Source: Prorocentrum cordatum (lineage: Eukaryota > Sar > Dinophyceae > Prorocentrales > Prorocentraceae). From it: a DNA stretch of 64,000 nucleotides. Below, one piece after another: positions 42,931-46,729 of the stretch. The stretch covers positions 87,501-151,500 of the forward strand of contig CAUYUJ010014548.1 in NCBI GenBank assembly GCA_963575745.1. Direction: 5' to 3'. Positions within the stretch are counted from its first letter, which is position 1. Every line of letters begins with the position of its first letter. The translations under genes were made by a program, and so were the position numbers. The notes beneath the pieces were generated by a model, which saw only the letters and a list, made by a program, of their open reading frames with translations, was not told the DNA's origin and did no database searches.

Positions 42931-43588
42931 AACTAGAGAGACAGAGAGATCAAGAAAGATCGACACGTCAACACAGAACGAGCTTGTGGAACATCCGGGG
43001 GCCCAAGGAGGGCCCCAGGAACCCGATGGCGGCGAAACGCCTCCGGGCCCGCTTCCCTCGGAGGCCGCCTGCTCCATGGCGAGCATGCGGTCGGGACCTT
43101 CTGCTCAGCGTGTCGCAGCGGCGGCCCCGGCCACTCGCCGTGCCTTGCGAGCGGATGGCGCGTCGCTCCGCTTCGCAGGGTGGGAGGCTGGGAAAAGCCC
43201 AGGATGATGGCGCCTAGGGCCCAGGACGTTGTCAGCGTGTCGCGCCGGGGCGTCGTGGGCCCAAACCAGCGGCGCGACACGCTAAGCAACAAAAGCCCGG
43301 GCCGTAGGCCCAGGCATCTGATGTCTTGTTTTTGTTCCAATGCGGCGTCCCAGAAGGCCCGACCCTTTCCGCAAGGGTGGTGTTTCATCCCGAATCGTTT
43401 TTGAAGGTCCTGGGGCCTTTGAGCGCCACCGGAGGCCGAAAGCGGCCAAACATCTTCCGTCACGATTTTTACTCACGACGCGAACATGTTTGGGAACAGA
43501 TCCGCCCCGAGGCTTCCGCGGCCGCGGCCAGACCTGCTTGACGAGCGTGACCGGGAACGCGTTATCGACGAAAATCTTCATGACGTGC
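95..43588 (-). CDS. IFT122: IFT122 (IFT-A subunit), partial gene: 7 internal exons, 169 codons
   Basis: IFT122 is a core subunit of intraflagellar transport complex A, which drives retrograde transport in flagella; it has N-terminal WD40 propellers followed by a TPR-type solenoid. Seven exons on the minus strand join without a reading-frame break: 43588-43534, 38750-38716, 37453-37375, 35303-35184, 29261-29151, 1122-1078, 157-95 (508 nt). The joined peptide runs collinearly from the end of the second WD40 region ([37 protein letters not shown]) into the first helices of the solenoid ([23 protein letters not shown]). Introns are 4783, 1262, 2071, 5922, 28028 and 920 nt. Donors are GT, GC, GA, GA, GA, GC and GC, and every junction has AG|G at both ends. 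N-terminal exons are upstream of 43.6 kb and were not found here; C-terminal exons are left of the window. I recognised the family from remembered IFT122 sequence; the exact phase match across all seven exons makes the call firm. Confidence 0.9.
160..530 (+). repeat. GAG-rich microsatellite
   Basis: Purine-only (GAG)n with GAC/GAT interruptions over ~360 bp, filling the intron between the last two IFT122 exons. Open frames of poly-Glu, poly-Arg and poly-Gly across it are artefacts of the stop-free triplets. Confidence 0.9.
1078..1122 (-). CDS. IFT122: IFT122 exon (45 nt)
   Basis: Acceptor CCGCAG|GAC, 15 codons [15 protein letters not shown], donor GAG|GCGGCG (GC). It continues the solenoid start of IFT122 (AYxIACLGVT) directly from the 29.2-kb exon. 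It sits next to a large CTC/CTG microsatellite (1255-1580). Confidence 0.88.
1255..1580 (+). repeat. CTC/CTG triplet microsatellite
   Basis: Long (CTC)n (1321-1445) followed by (CTG)n blocks (1454-1519 and 1541-1574). It lies about 130 bp upstream (minus-strand sense) of the IFT122 exon at 1078-1122. Confidence 0.9.
2030..3445 (+). repeat. Dispersed 1.4-kb repeat, copy 1
   Basis: Composite unit: degenerate GTGGTGCAA/TGTGGTGCAATCTA short repeats; a conserved block at 2210-2380 (TTCCACTGCTCGCGCAAT..., CCCACCCACCCACCC, GCTGGTGCATCTCTGCGGC); a GACGATGATG-rich triplet block (2480-2590); subrepeats of the type GAACGATTTCGACATGCGCG (2611, 2711, 2906); and a tail of GGCGGCGACGG and GACCGACA motifs (3285-3400). 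The same order recurs at 40885-42480, and a fragment of the middle part lies at 7670-8070. No transposase or RT was found in it. Confidence 0.75.
3460..3830 (+). repeat. CA/GCAC/CACAA microsatellite
   Basis: (CA)n with blocks of (CGCA)n at 3483-3568 and (ACAAC)n/(ACCAC)n at 3660-3775. Alternating purine-pyrimidine throughout, so Z-DNA-prone. Confidence 0.9.
4013..4142 (+). mobile_element. Foldback/MITE-like element, family F1 copy a
   Basis: Left arm 4013-4041 and right arm 4114-4142 are inverted over 29 nt (23 matches): GGAGGTTCGCGTGGATTTCT versus GGAGGTCCGCAGGGATCTCT on the opposite strand. The centre holds a perfect GC palindrome, TGGCGCGCGGAGCGCGCCA. Copies b and c share arm sequence and layout. 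Confidence 0.7.
4438..4699 (+). mobile_element. TIR element flanked by 28-bp direct repeats (family F4)
   Basis: Inverted ends: left CAGGGGGACGTAAGACCTGG (from about 4467), right (reverse complement) CGGGGGAGCGTAAGACCCGG ending about 4671; the match continues through GGGACTCGG. The body carries CGTCAAAAAA and TGACGAGG motifs in both orientations. The direct repeats TTGTTGTGGCATTCCCACTT... at 4438-4465 and 4672-4699 are identical over 28 nt and lie outside the inverted ends. They are longer than a normal target duplication; the 3' copy continues into the TTG-tailed family. Confidence 0.55.
7048..7240 (+). repeat. TTG/GTC/GTG triplet microsatellite
   Basis: Mixed (TTG)n, (GTC)n and (GTG)n, beginning immediately after the conserved AAGAGCGAAC-TTAACACGATTG tail. 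The complementary (AAC)n runs are at 7371-7404 and 8216-8330. Confidence 0.85.
7670..8070 (+). repeat. Fragment of the 1.4-kb dispersed repeat, copy 3
   Basis: Carries the sub-block order CGCATGGTATTATTTGACAGG, GTTCGAAAAAGTT, GGAAGGATTTCGTCTTGCGC and TTGCAAGGGATTCTTGAA that is seen in the 3' halves of the two full copies. Both ends are missing. Confidence 0.5.
8331..9140 (+). repeat. ~84-bp tandem repeat with three-unit higher order
   Basis: Ten units starting GCTCCCGCTCGAGA or GTTCCCGCCCGAGA at 8331, 8413, 8498, 8581, 8664, 8749, 8836, 8919, 9005 and 9084 (spacing 79-87). Three unit types alternate, identified by CTGGACTAGCGC, TCCTCGGGGCGGTG and CTCAAGGCGGTGTTCC, giving a ~255-bp trimer. 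The array starts directly after an (AAC)n run (8216-8330). Open frames across it are by-products. Confidence 0.75.
9141..10290 (+). repeat. Intergenic repeat DNA: TTG-tailed family body and GTGGCCC-CTGCCC array
   Basis: 9355-9800 belongs to the TTG-tailed family. 9850-10150 is a degenerate ~15-20-bp array of CTTCGTGGCCC and GCTGCCCTTCG units. The 181- and 108-codon open frames here follow the array and are not supported as genes. Confidence 0.5.
10546..10663 (+). mobile_element. TIR element, family F2 copy b
   Basis: The left end GCCGTCGCTCGGACGTGCAT is inverted relative to the right end, which reads (opposite strand) CGCATCGCCCAGACGTGTGC. The internal sequence shares the TGTTTTC-CAAGGTGCTCC and CTCGCCGA blocks with the other two copies. 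Confidence 0.68.
10853..10910 (+). repeat. (GAC)n microsatellite
   Basis: About 19 perfect GAC triplets. Other GAC/GTC runs: 38613-38695, 38815-38890, 56993-57018, 60481-60606. Confidence 0.9.
11241..11351 (+). mobile_element. Foldback/MITE-like element, family F1 copy b
   Basis: Arms at 11241-11269 and 11323-11351, 29 nt, 21 inverted matches; left arm begins GGAGGTCCGCGCAGACTTCT. The spacer is shorter than in copies a and c and lacks the perfect GC palindrome. Confidence 0.65.
11870..12660 (+). repeat. CCAAGANGGCCCC-type short-repeat array (no header)
   Basis: Imperfect units of ~13 bp, for example CCCCAAGAAGACCCCCAAGA and GGCCCCAAGACGCCCC, at 11890-12300 and again at 12570-12665. Between them (12340-12440) the sentence-like GATATTTCCGACGTCATTTCC is repeated. 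Frames through it (about 270 codons on the minus strand) show only the translated repeat. Confidence 0.55.
12925..13165 (+). repeat. (TA)n and (TG)n microsatellites
   Basis: (TA)n at 12929-12970, mixed TATG at 13020-13065, (TG)n at 13107-13160. Nothing coding seen. Confidence 0.9.
13374..13830 (+). repeat. Header plus CCAAGANGGCCCC array, copy 1
   Basis: Header AATCCCACCAGCCCTTTGGG then TTTCCTCTTCCACAACCCCT and CTTCGGGGAGGGGG, followed by CTCCAAGATGGCCCCAAGAG units to 13830. The same order occurs at 23937, 53409 and 60766. Confidence 0.7.
14100..14560 (+). repeat. Unassigned DNA and (GAG)n
   Basis: 14040-14200 carries CTTTTTTCGTCC, TTTTTTGACGGTCCCGAGGC and TTTTTTTTACGACGCG blocks. TTTGACGGTCCCGAGGCACG recurs at 48674 and a related block at 43325-43480, so this is a low-copy dispersed repeat. 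14470-14548 is (GAG)n. No gene seen. Confidence 0.5.
15500..16700 (-). pseudogene. Zinc-knuckle linker and RNase H domain of the retrotransposon
   Basis: A Cys-x2-Cys..His segment ([17 protein letters not shown]) at about 16660-16720 precedes RNase H. The RNase H motifs are VSYADGSG (first Asp, about 15937-15962), VGRAERYAI (Glu, about 15784-15815), FVTDLLAL (Asp) and, after a frameshift at the G-run 15612-15618, NCWADYFAR (last Asp, about 15503-15535). All four acidic positions are visible, so the domain decayed by indels rather than by loss of active-site codons. Confidence 0.75.
17164..18870 (-). pseudogene. Reverse transcriptase domain of the retrotransposon
   Basis: The 18870-18373 frame is a linker without motif. 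The 18353-17754 frame has [20 protein letters not shown] (fingers) and palm motif [18 protein letters not shown] (about 17943-17982, catalytic Asp present). After a frameshift near 17836, the 17838-17164 frame has motif [18 protein letters not shown] and motif [10 protein letters not shown] (about 17675-17701, LVDD for the usual Y/F-x-DD), followed by the thumb. Catalytic aspartates are retained, but three frames are needed to read the domain. Confidence 0.85.
19440..20110 (-). pseudogene. Endonuclease (EEP/APE-type) domain of the retrotransposon
   Basis: Motifs in order: KVVMIQE (metal-binding Glu, about 20050) in one frame; after a frameshift near 20040, [23 protein letters not shown] (about 19665-19697, the GDxN-type motif with W-K instead of F-N) and [10 protein letters not shown] (about 19545-19573). 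The terminal motif reads R-P-H-Y-P-V (about 19455-19475) where classical APE enzymes have S-D-H-x-P. The frame continues to 18896 without clear homology, then breaks again. This domain would nick target DNA for target-primed reverse transcription in an intact element. Confidence 0.8.
20540..20720. repeat. Four palindromic ~47-bp repeats upstream of the retrotransposon
   Basis: GTACRTRGTACGTNCTG-type cores occur at 20549, 20600, 20642 and 20690 (spacing 51, 42, 48). Each core is itself near-palindromic (GTACATGGTAC), and copies 2-4 are bracketed by CTGACA and TGTCAG or TGCCAG, so each can form a hairpin. The array lies just 5' of the retroelement coding region (minus strand), so it could be part of its 5' UTR. 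GAG triplets follow at 20752-20795. Confidence 0.6.
21984..22460 (+). repeat. Degenerate 15-bp minisatellite (TTCNTCCGGAACGAA)
   Basis: About 30 imperfect units such as GAATTCTTCCGGATCGAATT and TTCATCTGGAACGAA. On the minus strand the 15-bp period gives a pentapeptide-like pattern (RKNSFQ, QRKSP) over 96 codons. The flanking 21400-21860 part contains three ~95-bp repeats with CCACGACACGTCCATGTC and GGAGCTCCACCGAAGGCCCC. Confidence 0.6.
23045..23178 (+). mobile_element. Foldback/MITE-like element, family F1 copy c
   Basis: Arms at 23045-23072 and 23151-23178, 28 nt with 26 inverted matches; the left arm starts TTGGCGCTCCGCGCGGATTT. The centre contains CTGGCGCGCGGAGCGCGCC as in copy a. The youngest-looking copy, since its arms are nearly identical. 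Confidence 0.72.
23395..23480 (+). repeat. G-run array (G4-prone)
   Basis: Consecutive runs of 6-17 G separated by AACT or CTTTGAG. Resembles the array at 28235-28760. Confidence 0.7.
23500..25380 (+). repeat. Degenerate ACATAACA-type arrays and (CA)n
   Basis: 23500-23900 and 24950-25330 consist of loosely repeated ~10-bp words such as CATAACACA and ACATCGCAT. Between them are copy 2 of the header/array repeat and a CACACA/TGTGGGTAA block (24740-24860) with a duplicated ATGAATGCGGCTTCGGAATG. A related array spans 46730-47560. No coding signal. Confidence 0.6.
23937..24420 (+). repeat. Header plus CCAAGANGGCCCC array, copy 2
   Basis: AATCCTTTAGGGCGTGAATG, CTTCGGGAAGGGGTTATCCC, CACCTGGACCTGGACAGGGG, GGCGTCCAAGGTGGCC, then an array of CCCAAAGAGG/CCCCCAAGAGGCC units (24185-24400), then CTC triplets (24420-24560). 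Confidence 0.7.
25381..26095. other. Downstream flank of the retrogene
   Basis: No recognisable gene. Contains F2 copy c (25830-25954). The 144-169-codon frames here overlap the TIR element and show no family. Confidence 0.4.
25830..25954 (+). mobile_element. TIR element, family F2 copy c
   Basis: Left end GCCATCGCTCGGACGTGCAT; right end on the opposite strand GGCATCGTTCGGACATGTGC. 125 bp in total. It lies 140 bp beyond the stop of the fascin-like retrogene. Confidence 0.72.
26096..28138 (-). CDS. Single-exon type II membrane protein with fascin-like beta-trefoil repeats
   Basis: 680 codons without intron. The start is the ATG at 28138; an in-frame GTG at 28192 is not used. Residues 36-57 hold a tandem LHETVK repeat with basic residues, and 59-84 form one strong hydrophobic segment, so a cytosolic N-terminus and lumenal or external C-terminus are likely. 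Residues about 120-420 contain at least five strands of the fascin/FRG1 beta-trefoil type ([57 protein letters not shown]). The last ~250 residues form another domain with conserved-looking Cys and aromatic motifs ([47 protein letters not shown]). I recall similar C-terminal domains in uncharacterised dinoflagellate proteins but could not verify this. Lack of introns plus an encoded spliced leader 69 nt upstream marks it as a retroposed, apparently intact copy. Function unknown; carbohydrate or actin binding would be a guess from the trefoil. Confidence 0.82.
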   Translation of the reverse strand: MPVIPDDWASVPGGPDDRAVPLNDVGNASGVRNEGFTRLHETVKKTSAKLHETVKRNKGVAALIGALLVVLVLLVVVWLQLYVLQRHADAVGPPRRPHGASPERAPGETGSAWAKFPSGMPERCQLQHLDKPRQLHMASTPGQSSKSFKVEHVDDGSVSLKTSRGLYLVAHRETRNILLQKDIMGKKNSSEDSVVDGHFTAFHQGECQVSLRTSSGYFVSALGDGMLDASYLKVGAREIFDTCLNPDGTVALRMWDGTYLDAEQLMQRDHRYAVASSEVFSSKALFRTLARGKGEVALASWYGTYLSVDPDGTITANCTNIERSERFTIEHVSGDPLLIALKTSSGKYVEIANRRVVATSKKTSTCGTFNISETSGSYMGLKSCHLHISVERVPIYTFLGYRAVSSDDKFQLKNVNIGNLAGVMWYLHNEVVVETPNKFGISRIVRARFRVTAPDKLLSIGMHFGVRFSYDAGMCNGFGVGQDLQGKGSCDPFYKKYGFFVGCNYLNHFPFPMPSQGYPNHYRGARWYSLPAESFCGEGDIVPTGEPDCIYSYELAGEIDISELAGIKDYDAFIRQGGREYERAPDVGKSCGFWDQKFSTDHCDERLKAARHMFAKKHPDTPQDELDDQEPPCDFDCYRFYDGDPPDLCNETLQAEVAAGTHPMSAPEWTWDYGMNVSGV
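28208..28229 (-). other. Relict dinoflagellate spliced leader (DinoSL) in genomic DNA
   Basis: On the minus strand the 22 nt read TCCGTAGCCATG then TTGGCTCAAG. This matches the dinoflagellate spliced-leader consensus at 21 of 22 positions (G for T in the central T-run). It is not followed by a GT donor, so it is not an SL RNA gene. It lies 69 nt upstream of the ATG of the intronless gene, where trans-splicing would place it in an mRNA. The simplest reading is that a trans-spliced mRNA was reverse-transcribed and reinserted. Confidence 0.88.
28235..28760 (+). repeat. G-run array next to the retrogene
   Basis: Over 25 runs of 5-9 G, typically GGGGGGGAACTTGG, on the plus strand. It begins 6 nt beyond the outer end of the relict spliced leader. 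Several intramolecular G-quadruplexes are possible. Minus-strand open frames are Pro/Ser-rich by-products. Confidence 0.75.
29151..29261 (-). CDS. IFT122: IFT122 exon
   Basis: Acceptor CGGGAG|GGC, 37 codons: [18 protein letters not shown], then [19 protein letters not shown]. Donor is AAG|GACTGG (GA). [14 protein letters not shown] and VPQSAxMYxY are IFT122 signatures at the end of the WD40 region. The following intron is 28,028 nt and shares AGGACT at both borders. Confidence 0.9.
29262..33480 (-). other. IFT122 intron with possible decayed coding sequence
   Basis: 29350-29800 is GAG/GATGATG-rich. From 30.0 to 33.4 kb the minus strand has several frames of ordinary composition, for example 32136-31681 ([18 protein letters not shown]), 32918-32715 ([16 protein letters not shown] followed by CCTRCG) and 31487-30444 ([15 protein letters not shown]). 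The Cys/His-containing piece resembles segments of dinoflagellate retroelements, but no RT, endonuclease or RNase H motif is visible. I do not assign a product. Confidence 0.25.
34018..34742. repeat. Facing (CTC)n and (GAG)n arrays
   Basis: (CTC)n at 34018-34326 and (GAG)n at 34518-34742 on the same strand form an inverted pair of >200 bp around a ~190-bp unique spacer. In an IFT122 pre-mRNA this would fold into a very long hairpin within the 5.9-kb intron. Confidence 0.85.
35184..35303 (-). CDS. IFT122: IFT122 exon
   Basis: Acceptor CCGCAG|GAG, 40 codons beginning [20 protein letters not shown] and ending in PPHMQKLQ, donor CAG|GAGGGG (GA). [11 protein letters not shown] is one of the most conserved strings of the family, and the exon is phase 0 at both ends. 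Confidence 0.92.
35310..36585. other. IFT122 intron, (GA)n and unassigned sequence
   Basis: 35365-35500 is (GA)n-rich. 35880-36365 holds a 160-codon minus-strand frame ([20 protein letters not shown]...) with ordinary composition but no family I recognise. Nothing else seen. Confidence 0.3.
36590..36749. mobile_element. TIR element, family F3 copy a (160 bp)
   Basis: Perfect ends TTAAGTCGGGCCTGTCC, inverted over 25 nt with 23 matches (36590-36614 against 36725-36749). The AT-rich interior contrasts with the surrounding GC-rich DNA. TTAA stands at both extremities, as it would with a TTAA target duplication. Confidence 0.7.
37375..37453 (-). CDS. IFT122: IFT122 exon
   Basis: Acceptor GACCAG|GCGCAAG. 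The first base completes the split arginine, then 26 codons beginning [20 protein letters not shown] and ending SLLYQ. Donor CAG|GAAGCG is GA. This is a typical WD40 beta-strand with the conserved KLAVVDE and VYDL signatures of IFT122. Reading further upstream in frame ([11 protein letters not shown]) is possible but is excluded by the phase match to the 38.7-kb exon. Confidence 0.88.
37675..37990 (+). repeat. (GA)n, (TA)n and (CA)n microsatellites
   Basis: (GA)n 37677-37700, (TA)n 37735-37757, (GA)n 37758-37797, (CA)n 37811-37827 and (GA)n 37960-37986, in the intron between two IFT122 exons. Confidence 0.9.
38516..38544 (+). mobile_element. Solo arm of family F1
   Basis: GGAGGTCCACGCGGAATTCT continuing TTGGATCGGC matches the F1 left arm. 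No inverted partner was found before the IFT122 micro-exon at 38716-38750. A weaker solo arm (GGGCCGCGCGGATTTCC) lies at about 39635-39652. Confidence 0.5.
38716..38750 (-). CDS. IFT122: IFT122 micro-exon (35 nt)
   Basis: Acceptor GCGCAG|GCC, then [11 protein letters not shown] and two bases (AG) of a split arginine codon; donor AG|GCCGCG is a GC donor. The peptide matches the ATAVRCLD strand of IFT122 and supplies exactly the residues missing between the neighbouring exons, with matching phase (0 in, 2 out). It lies between two GAC/GTC triplet runs (38613-38695 and 38815-38890). Confidence 0.88.
39125..39250 (+). mobile_element. TIR element, family F2 copy a
   Basis: Left end GCCATCGCTCGGACGTCCAT; right end on the opposite strand GGCATCGCTCGGACGTGTGC. 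126 bp, no coding capacity. CAGGCT occurs close to both outer edges but not in direct contact, so no clean target duplication. Confidence 0.72.
39925..40150 (+). repeat. (ACTCC)n pentanucleotide repeat
   Basis: About 40 units of ACTCC with occasional GCACTCC or CCG variants. Open in several frames ([18 protein letters not shown]), which are artefacts. Confidence 0.9.
40370..40640 (+). repeat. CTC-rich microsatellite
   Basis: (CTC)n 40373-40418, then interrupted CTC/CTG triplets. Similar stretches: 44445-44600, 46083-46500, 50340-50412, 51538-51615, 57735-57920, 61955-62260. Confidence 0.85.
40885..42480 (+). repeat. Dispersed 1.6-kb repeat, copy 2
   Basis: Collinear with 2030-3445. The block 41060-41235 matches 2215-2385 almost throughout, followed by the GATGATGATG block (41345-41465), GGATTTCGACATGCGCGCGC subrepeats (41485, 41575), and the GTGGTGCAA short-repeat block (here 42070-42250, after the body, as well as 40890-40980). 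The GGCGGCGACGG/GACCGACACCCAGG tail is at 42255-42425. Divergence is moderate, so this is an old duplication of a transposed unit. Confidence 0.75.
42565..42691. mobile_element. TIR element, family F3 copy b (127 bp)
   Basis: Left end TTAGGTCGGGCCTGTCC, right end on the opposite strand TCAAGTCGGGCCTGTCTC. It shares CCTACAGG, GATTTT-GACGAAAA and TGTCAA-AGAAATGC-CCAA internal blocks with copy a. AGCGTA occurs at 42556-42561 and just after the right end. A lone GTCGGGCCTGTC is also present at 43649-43660. Confidence 0.65.
43234..43283. repeat. Perfect 14-bp inverted repeat
   Basis: AGCGTGTCGCGCCG at 43234-43247 and CGGCGCGACACGCT at 43270-43283, 22-nt spacer. It lies 250 bp from the IFT122 exon at 43534-43588, inside its downstream intron. 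A further GCGTGTCGC is at about 43110. Confidence 0.75.
43534..43588 (-). CDS. IFT122: IFT122 exon (first recognised in window)
   Basis: Acceptor CAG at 43592-43590... reads CCAG|G, exon starts 43588 with one base completing a glycine-type codon, then 18 codons [18 protein letters not shown]. Donor is CAG|GTCTGG, the only canonical GT donor of the set. In IFT122 this stretch follows a GLLVGLKNG-like strand of the second propeller; the exon carrying that was not located. Confidence 0.88.
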
Positions 43589-43589
43589 C

Positions 43590-45240
43590 TGGCGGGCGAA
43601 CGAAGCGCTCCGCTGGGCAGCCCCAGTCGGCGGCGGCGGGCTGCCCCGGTCGGGCCTGTCGGTCATCGAGGATCGAGGAGGGCTTTCTGACCTTCCTTTC
43701 CCATGGCTCAAGGCACAGTGGTGCTGGCCGGTGTGACCCACATGTTAAGCATGAAGTCTAACGCTTCCTCTAGAGCTATCGCCTCAGCCGAAAAAAACGA
43801 GATGGGTCTATCAATGTAGCGACCAGCCGTACTCAATGGATGTGGGCTGCACCCCATACGCTTTCCGTTCATATGTATACGCGTACATGTACATACAGAA
43901 ACCTGGTTCAGAAACCTGTATGACCGATTCTGGAAGCCGTGAACCCAAAAATGTTGCCGTTCCAATTTTACTTCTGCCAACATTCCGCCTGCTTTCGCCG
44001 GCGCGCCCACTACCGTTTTACCTCCGGCAGTCTCCGCTGGCTTCCGCCAGAAGGCGAAACGCGCCGAAGGCGAGGTCCCTTCTGGAACTCCATACATGCA
44101 TCTGTTGAAGAAGCCTCACGTTTACCACCCAGGGGCGCCACAGCGAGGGAGTTGGGGGGCCATCCGACGCCCATGTGGACGGTGACCCCCGACTGGCCCC
44201 CGAGACTAGGAGACATCTGGGCTGTGCTAGTCGATCCTTGCAGCCGAGAGAAGCATGTCGCCTGGATAATGACATATATGACGATCATAATGTATACACA
44301 TACGTAACGCGTAACGGCATATGCATATACAATTGCGTGTACATACGTGTCTGGAGAGCGGCCGCGGTAGCACGGACAGAGAGAGAGAGAGAGAGAAATG
44401 AACCGGGGCGCTCATTAGCGTCAACGCCCTTCTCACTTTCCTCCCCCGTCCTCCTCCTCCTCCTCCTCCTCCTCATTTCCCCTCCTCCTCCTCATCCCGT
44501 TCTCTCCATGTCGTTTCCCCTCATTCCCCGCCACCTTATCCTCCTCCTCCTCCTGCTCCTCCTCCTCCTCCTCCTCCTGCTCCTCCTCCTCCCTTCGCCG
44601 TCCTCCTCTGCCTGACTCCTGTTCCTTCCTTCCTCCTCGCTCCTCGCTCCTCGTCCTCGTTCCTCTGTCTTCGTCCTCCTTTCCCCCAGGGGAGACTCCC
44701 GAGCCGTTTGAGCCATCTACTTCTCTCAAGCCAGGCCAGACCCCTGAACCACCCTAGAGCCCTCATCCTATTTTTGTCTTCCTTGCTCCCTCCTCCGTTC
44801 CGTGCTTTTGGCGTCGTGGTCGTTGTCGTCCAGCTTCTTCTCCTCTTCCTTCCTCCCCTGGTCCCCCCCGCCAGAGACGTAAAGAACTCCTTGGGCCCCT
44901 TACTAAACAACACGCGAGGCCTCTCAGACCCCCTGGAGCAACCTGGAGCCCTCGTCCCTTCCCTCCTTCCGGATCCATCGACCTTCCTCCTCTCCACATC
45001 CCCTCTTCCCCACCGTTTCCCTCCCCTCCCCTCCTCCCTCCCCCTCCCTTGGCCGCTGCCCCCGGTCCTCCTGCCCCTCCCCCTCCCCCAGGTCCGCCCA
45101 GCCTCCTGCACTCCCTCTTCTTTCTCTTCCTCCTCCTTCTCCTCCCCCTTTCCTTTTCCTTATACATAACTTCTCCCTATCACACCCCGAGACCAGTTTT
45201 TAGGGCGGGCTGGGCGTTTCGGCTGAGAATCCCTTAGCAT
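43590..45240. other. Unassigned, CTC-rich
   Basis: No gene recognised, including a search for the preceding IFT122 exon (expected to end in a GLKNGG-like peptide). 44445-45150 is CTC/pyrimidine-rich. Confidence 0.35.
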
Positions 45241-45289
45241 TTATGACCCTGAATCTTTAAACAATGTCAGCCCTGTCACGGATTGATGG

Positions 45290-45775
45290 CGGGTGGCTTT
45301 CAACATGTGGCTCTCGCCACACCGCCGCGCACATTCGCGATAAAAAATGGCAAGAGTTTCGCGGATTGAAGGCGGGTGATTTTCAACATGTGGCTCTCGC
45401 CTTAGCGCCGCACATATTCGTTTTAACAATTTGCAAGAGCTTCACGGAATGAGGGCTGGTGGTTTTCAACGTGTGGCTCCCTTAGCGCCGCGCACAGTCG
45501 TTGTAAACATTTGCAAGAGCTTCACGGAATGAGGGCGGGTCGGTTTCAAACTGTGGCTCTTGCCTTAGCGCCGCGTGCATTCGTTTCAAATAGTTGCAAG
45601 AGTTCCACGGATTGAAGACGGGTGGTTCTCAACATGTGGCTCTCGCCTCAGCGCCGCGCAAGTCCGGGATAACAAATGGACAGAGCTTCACGAATTGAAG
45701 ACGGGTGGTTTTCAACATGTGGTTCTCGCCTTAGCGCCGCGCGCATTCGTGTTTTCATTTGCAAGAGTTCCGCGT
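45290..45775 (+). repeat. ~83-bp minisatellite, 6 copies
   Basis: Units carry TTCAACATGTGGCTCTCGCC, GCGCCGCGCACATTCG and GCAAGAGTTTCACGGATTGA. Anchors at 45301, 45384, 45468, 45547, 45630 and 45713. Confidence 0.85.
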
Positions 45776-46729
45776 GCTCCCATGTCACCGAACCAAAACA
45801 TGTTTCTGGGAAGGTTCATGATTATGAGGGTGCAACAATTACGTTGGTTCGCCGTGCTGAGGTCTCCGGAGTGGCTTTCTGAAACGGATCAACATCGTCA
45901 AGACGCAACAATCAGCCTGATCCGCGGCGTCGGAGCCCCGCGAAGAATGTTTTGGCATGCGTCAGGGTCTTCGAACGACCGCATTCTAACGGGGCAGCCC
46001 TCTCAGTGGAAATGAACCGCTGTGGGGGCCTATGAAGAGGGAGCTTGGAGGAAGGGCTTATTCCATGACTCTTGCGTTCCCACAAGTCCTCCTCCTCCTC
46101 CTCCTCCTTGCTCCCCCTCCCCTCACGAGGTAGAAAAAAACACAAATAAACACCTAAAAGGAGCAACTCCCCTCCCTCCCCTCCCCTCCCCCCCCACTCT
46201 TCCCGGGGGGGGGGGGGGGGGGGCTGGATAGGTGGACGCGCGCCCCGCCCGCCAGGAATCCCGACTGAGCTTGGTGGGCAGCACGGCGAGCAGCCCAGAC
46301 GGCCAGTCCCTCTCCTCCTCATCCTCCTCCTCCCTTCGCCGTCCTCCTCGCCTCACTGTTCCTGACTCCTGTTCCTTCCTTCCTCCTAGCTCCTCGCTCC
46401 TCGTCCTCGTTCCTCTGTCTTCGTCCTCCTCCTCCTCCTCTTCCTCCTCCTCCTCCCTCCTCCCTGATCCATCCTCCTCCTCCTCCTCCTACAAAACAAA
46501 AATTCTACCCTCCTCTCTCCCTTGACTGCGTGCGGAGGATCTCCCGAACCTCCTCCGCGCCCTGCTTTCAACGCACAAGTCCGTCTTCTTTTTCTCCGCC
46601 CGGCAGGTTGGGGCTGATAGACTTTAAAAGGATTGGCCTCCCGACCCACCAACTATGCATATCGCGGCCGCCAGACCCCCAGGTCCAATGAGTGCCCCCG
46701 AGACTCCCGTCTCGCGCTCTCGACGACCA

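Noticed and set aside
43300-43340. Minus-strand [12 protein letters not shown] as the missing IFT122 exon
   Set aside because: The 38716-38750 exon ([11 protein letters not shown] plus AG) matches better and fits both phases; this one gives no usable splice sites.
43704-43712. TGGCTCAAG on the plus strand as another spliced-leader relict
   Set aside because: Only 9 nt; the upstream bases read CCA-TGGCTCAAG, lacking the T-run, and no ORF follows. A GGCTCAAG at 57108-57115 is rejected for the same reason.
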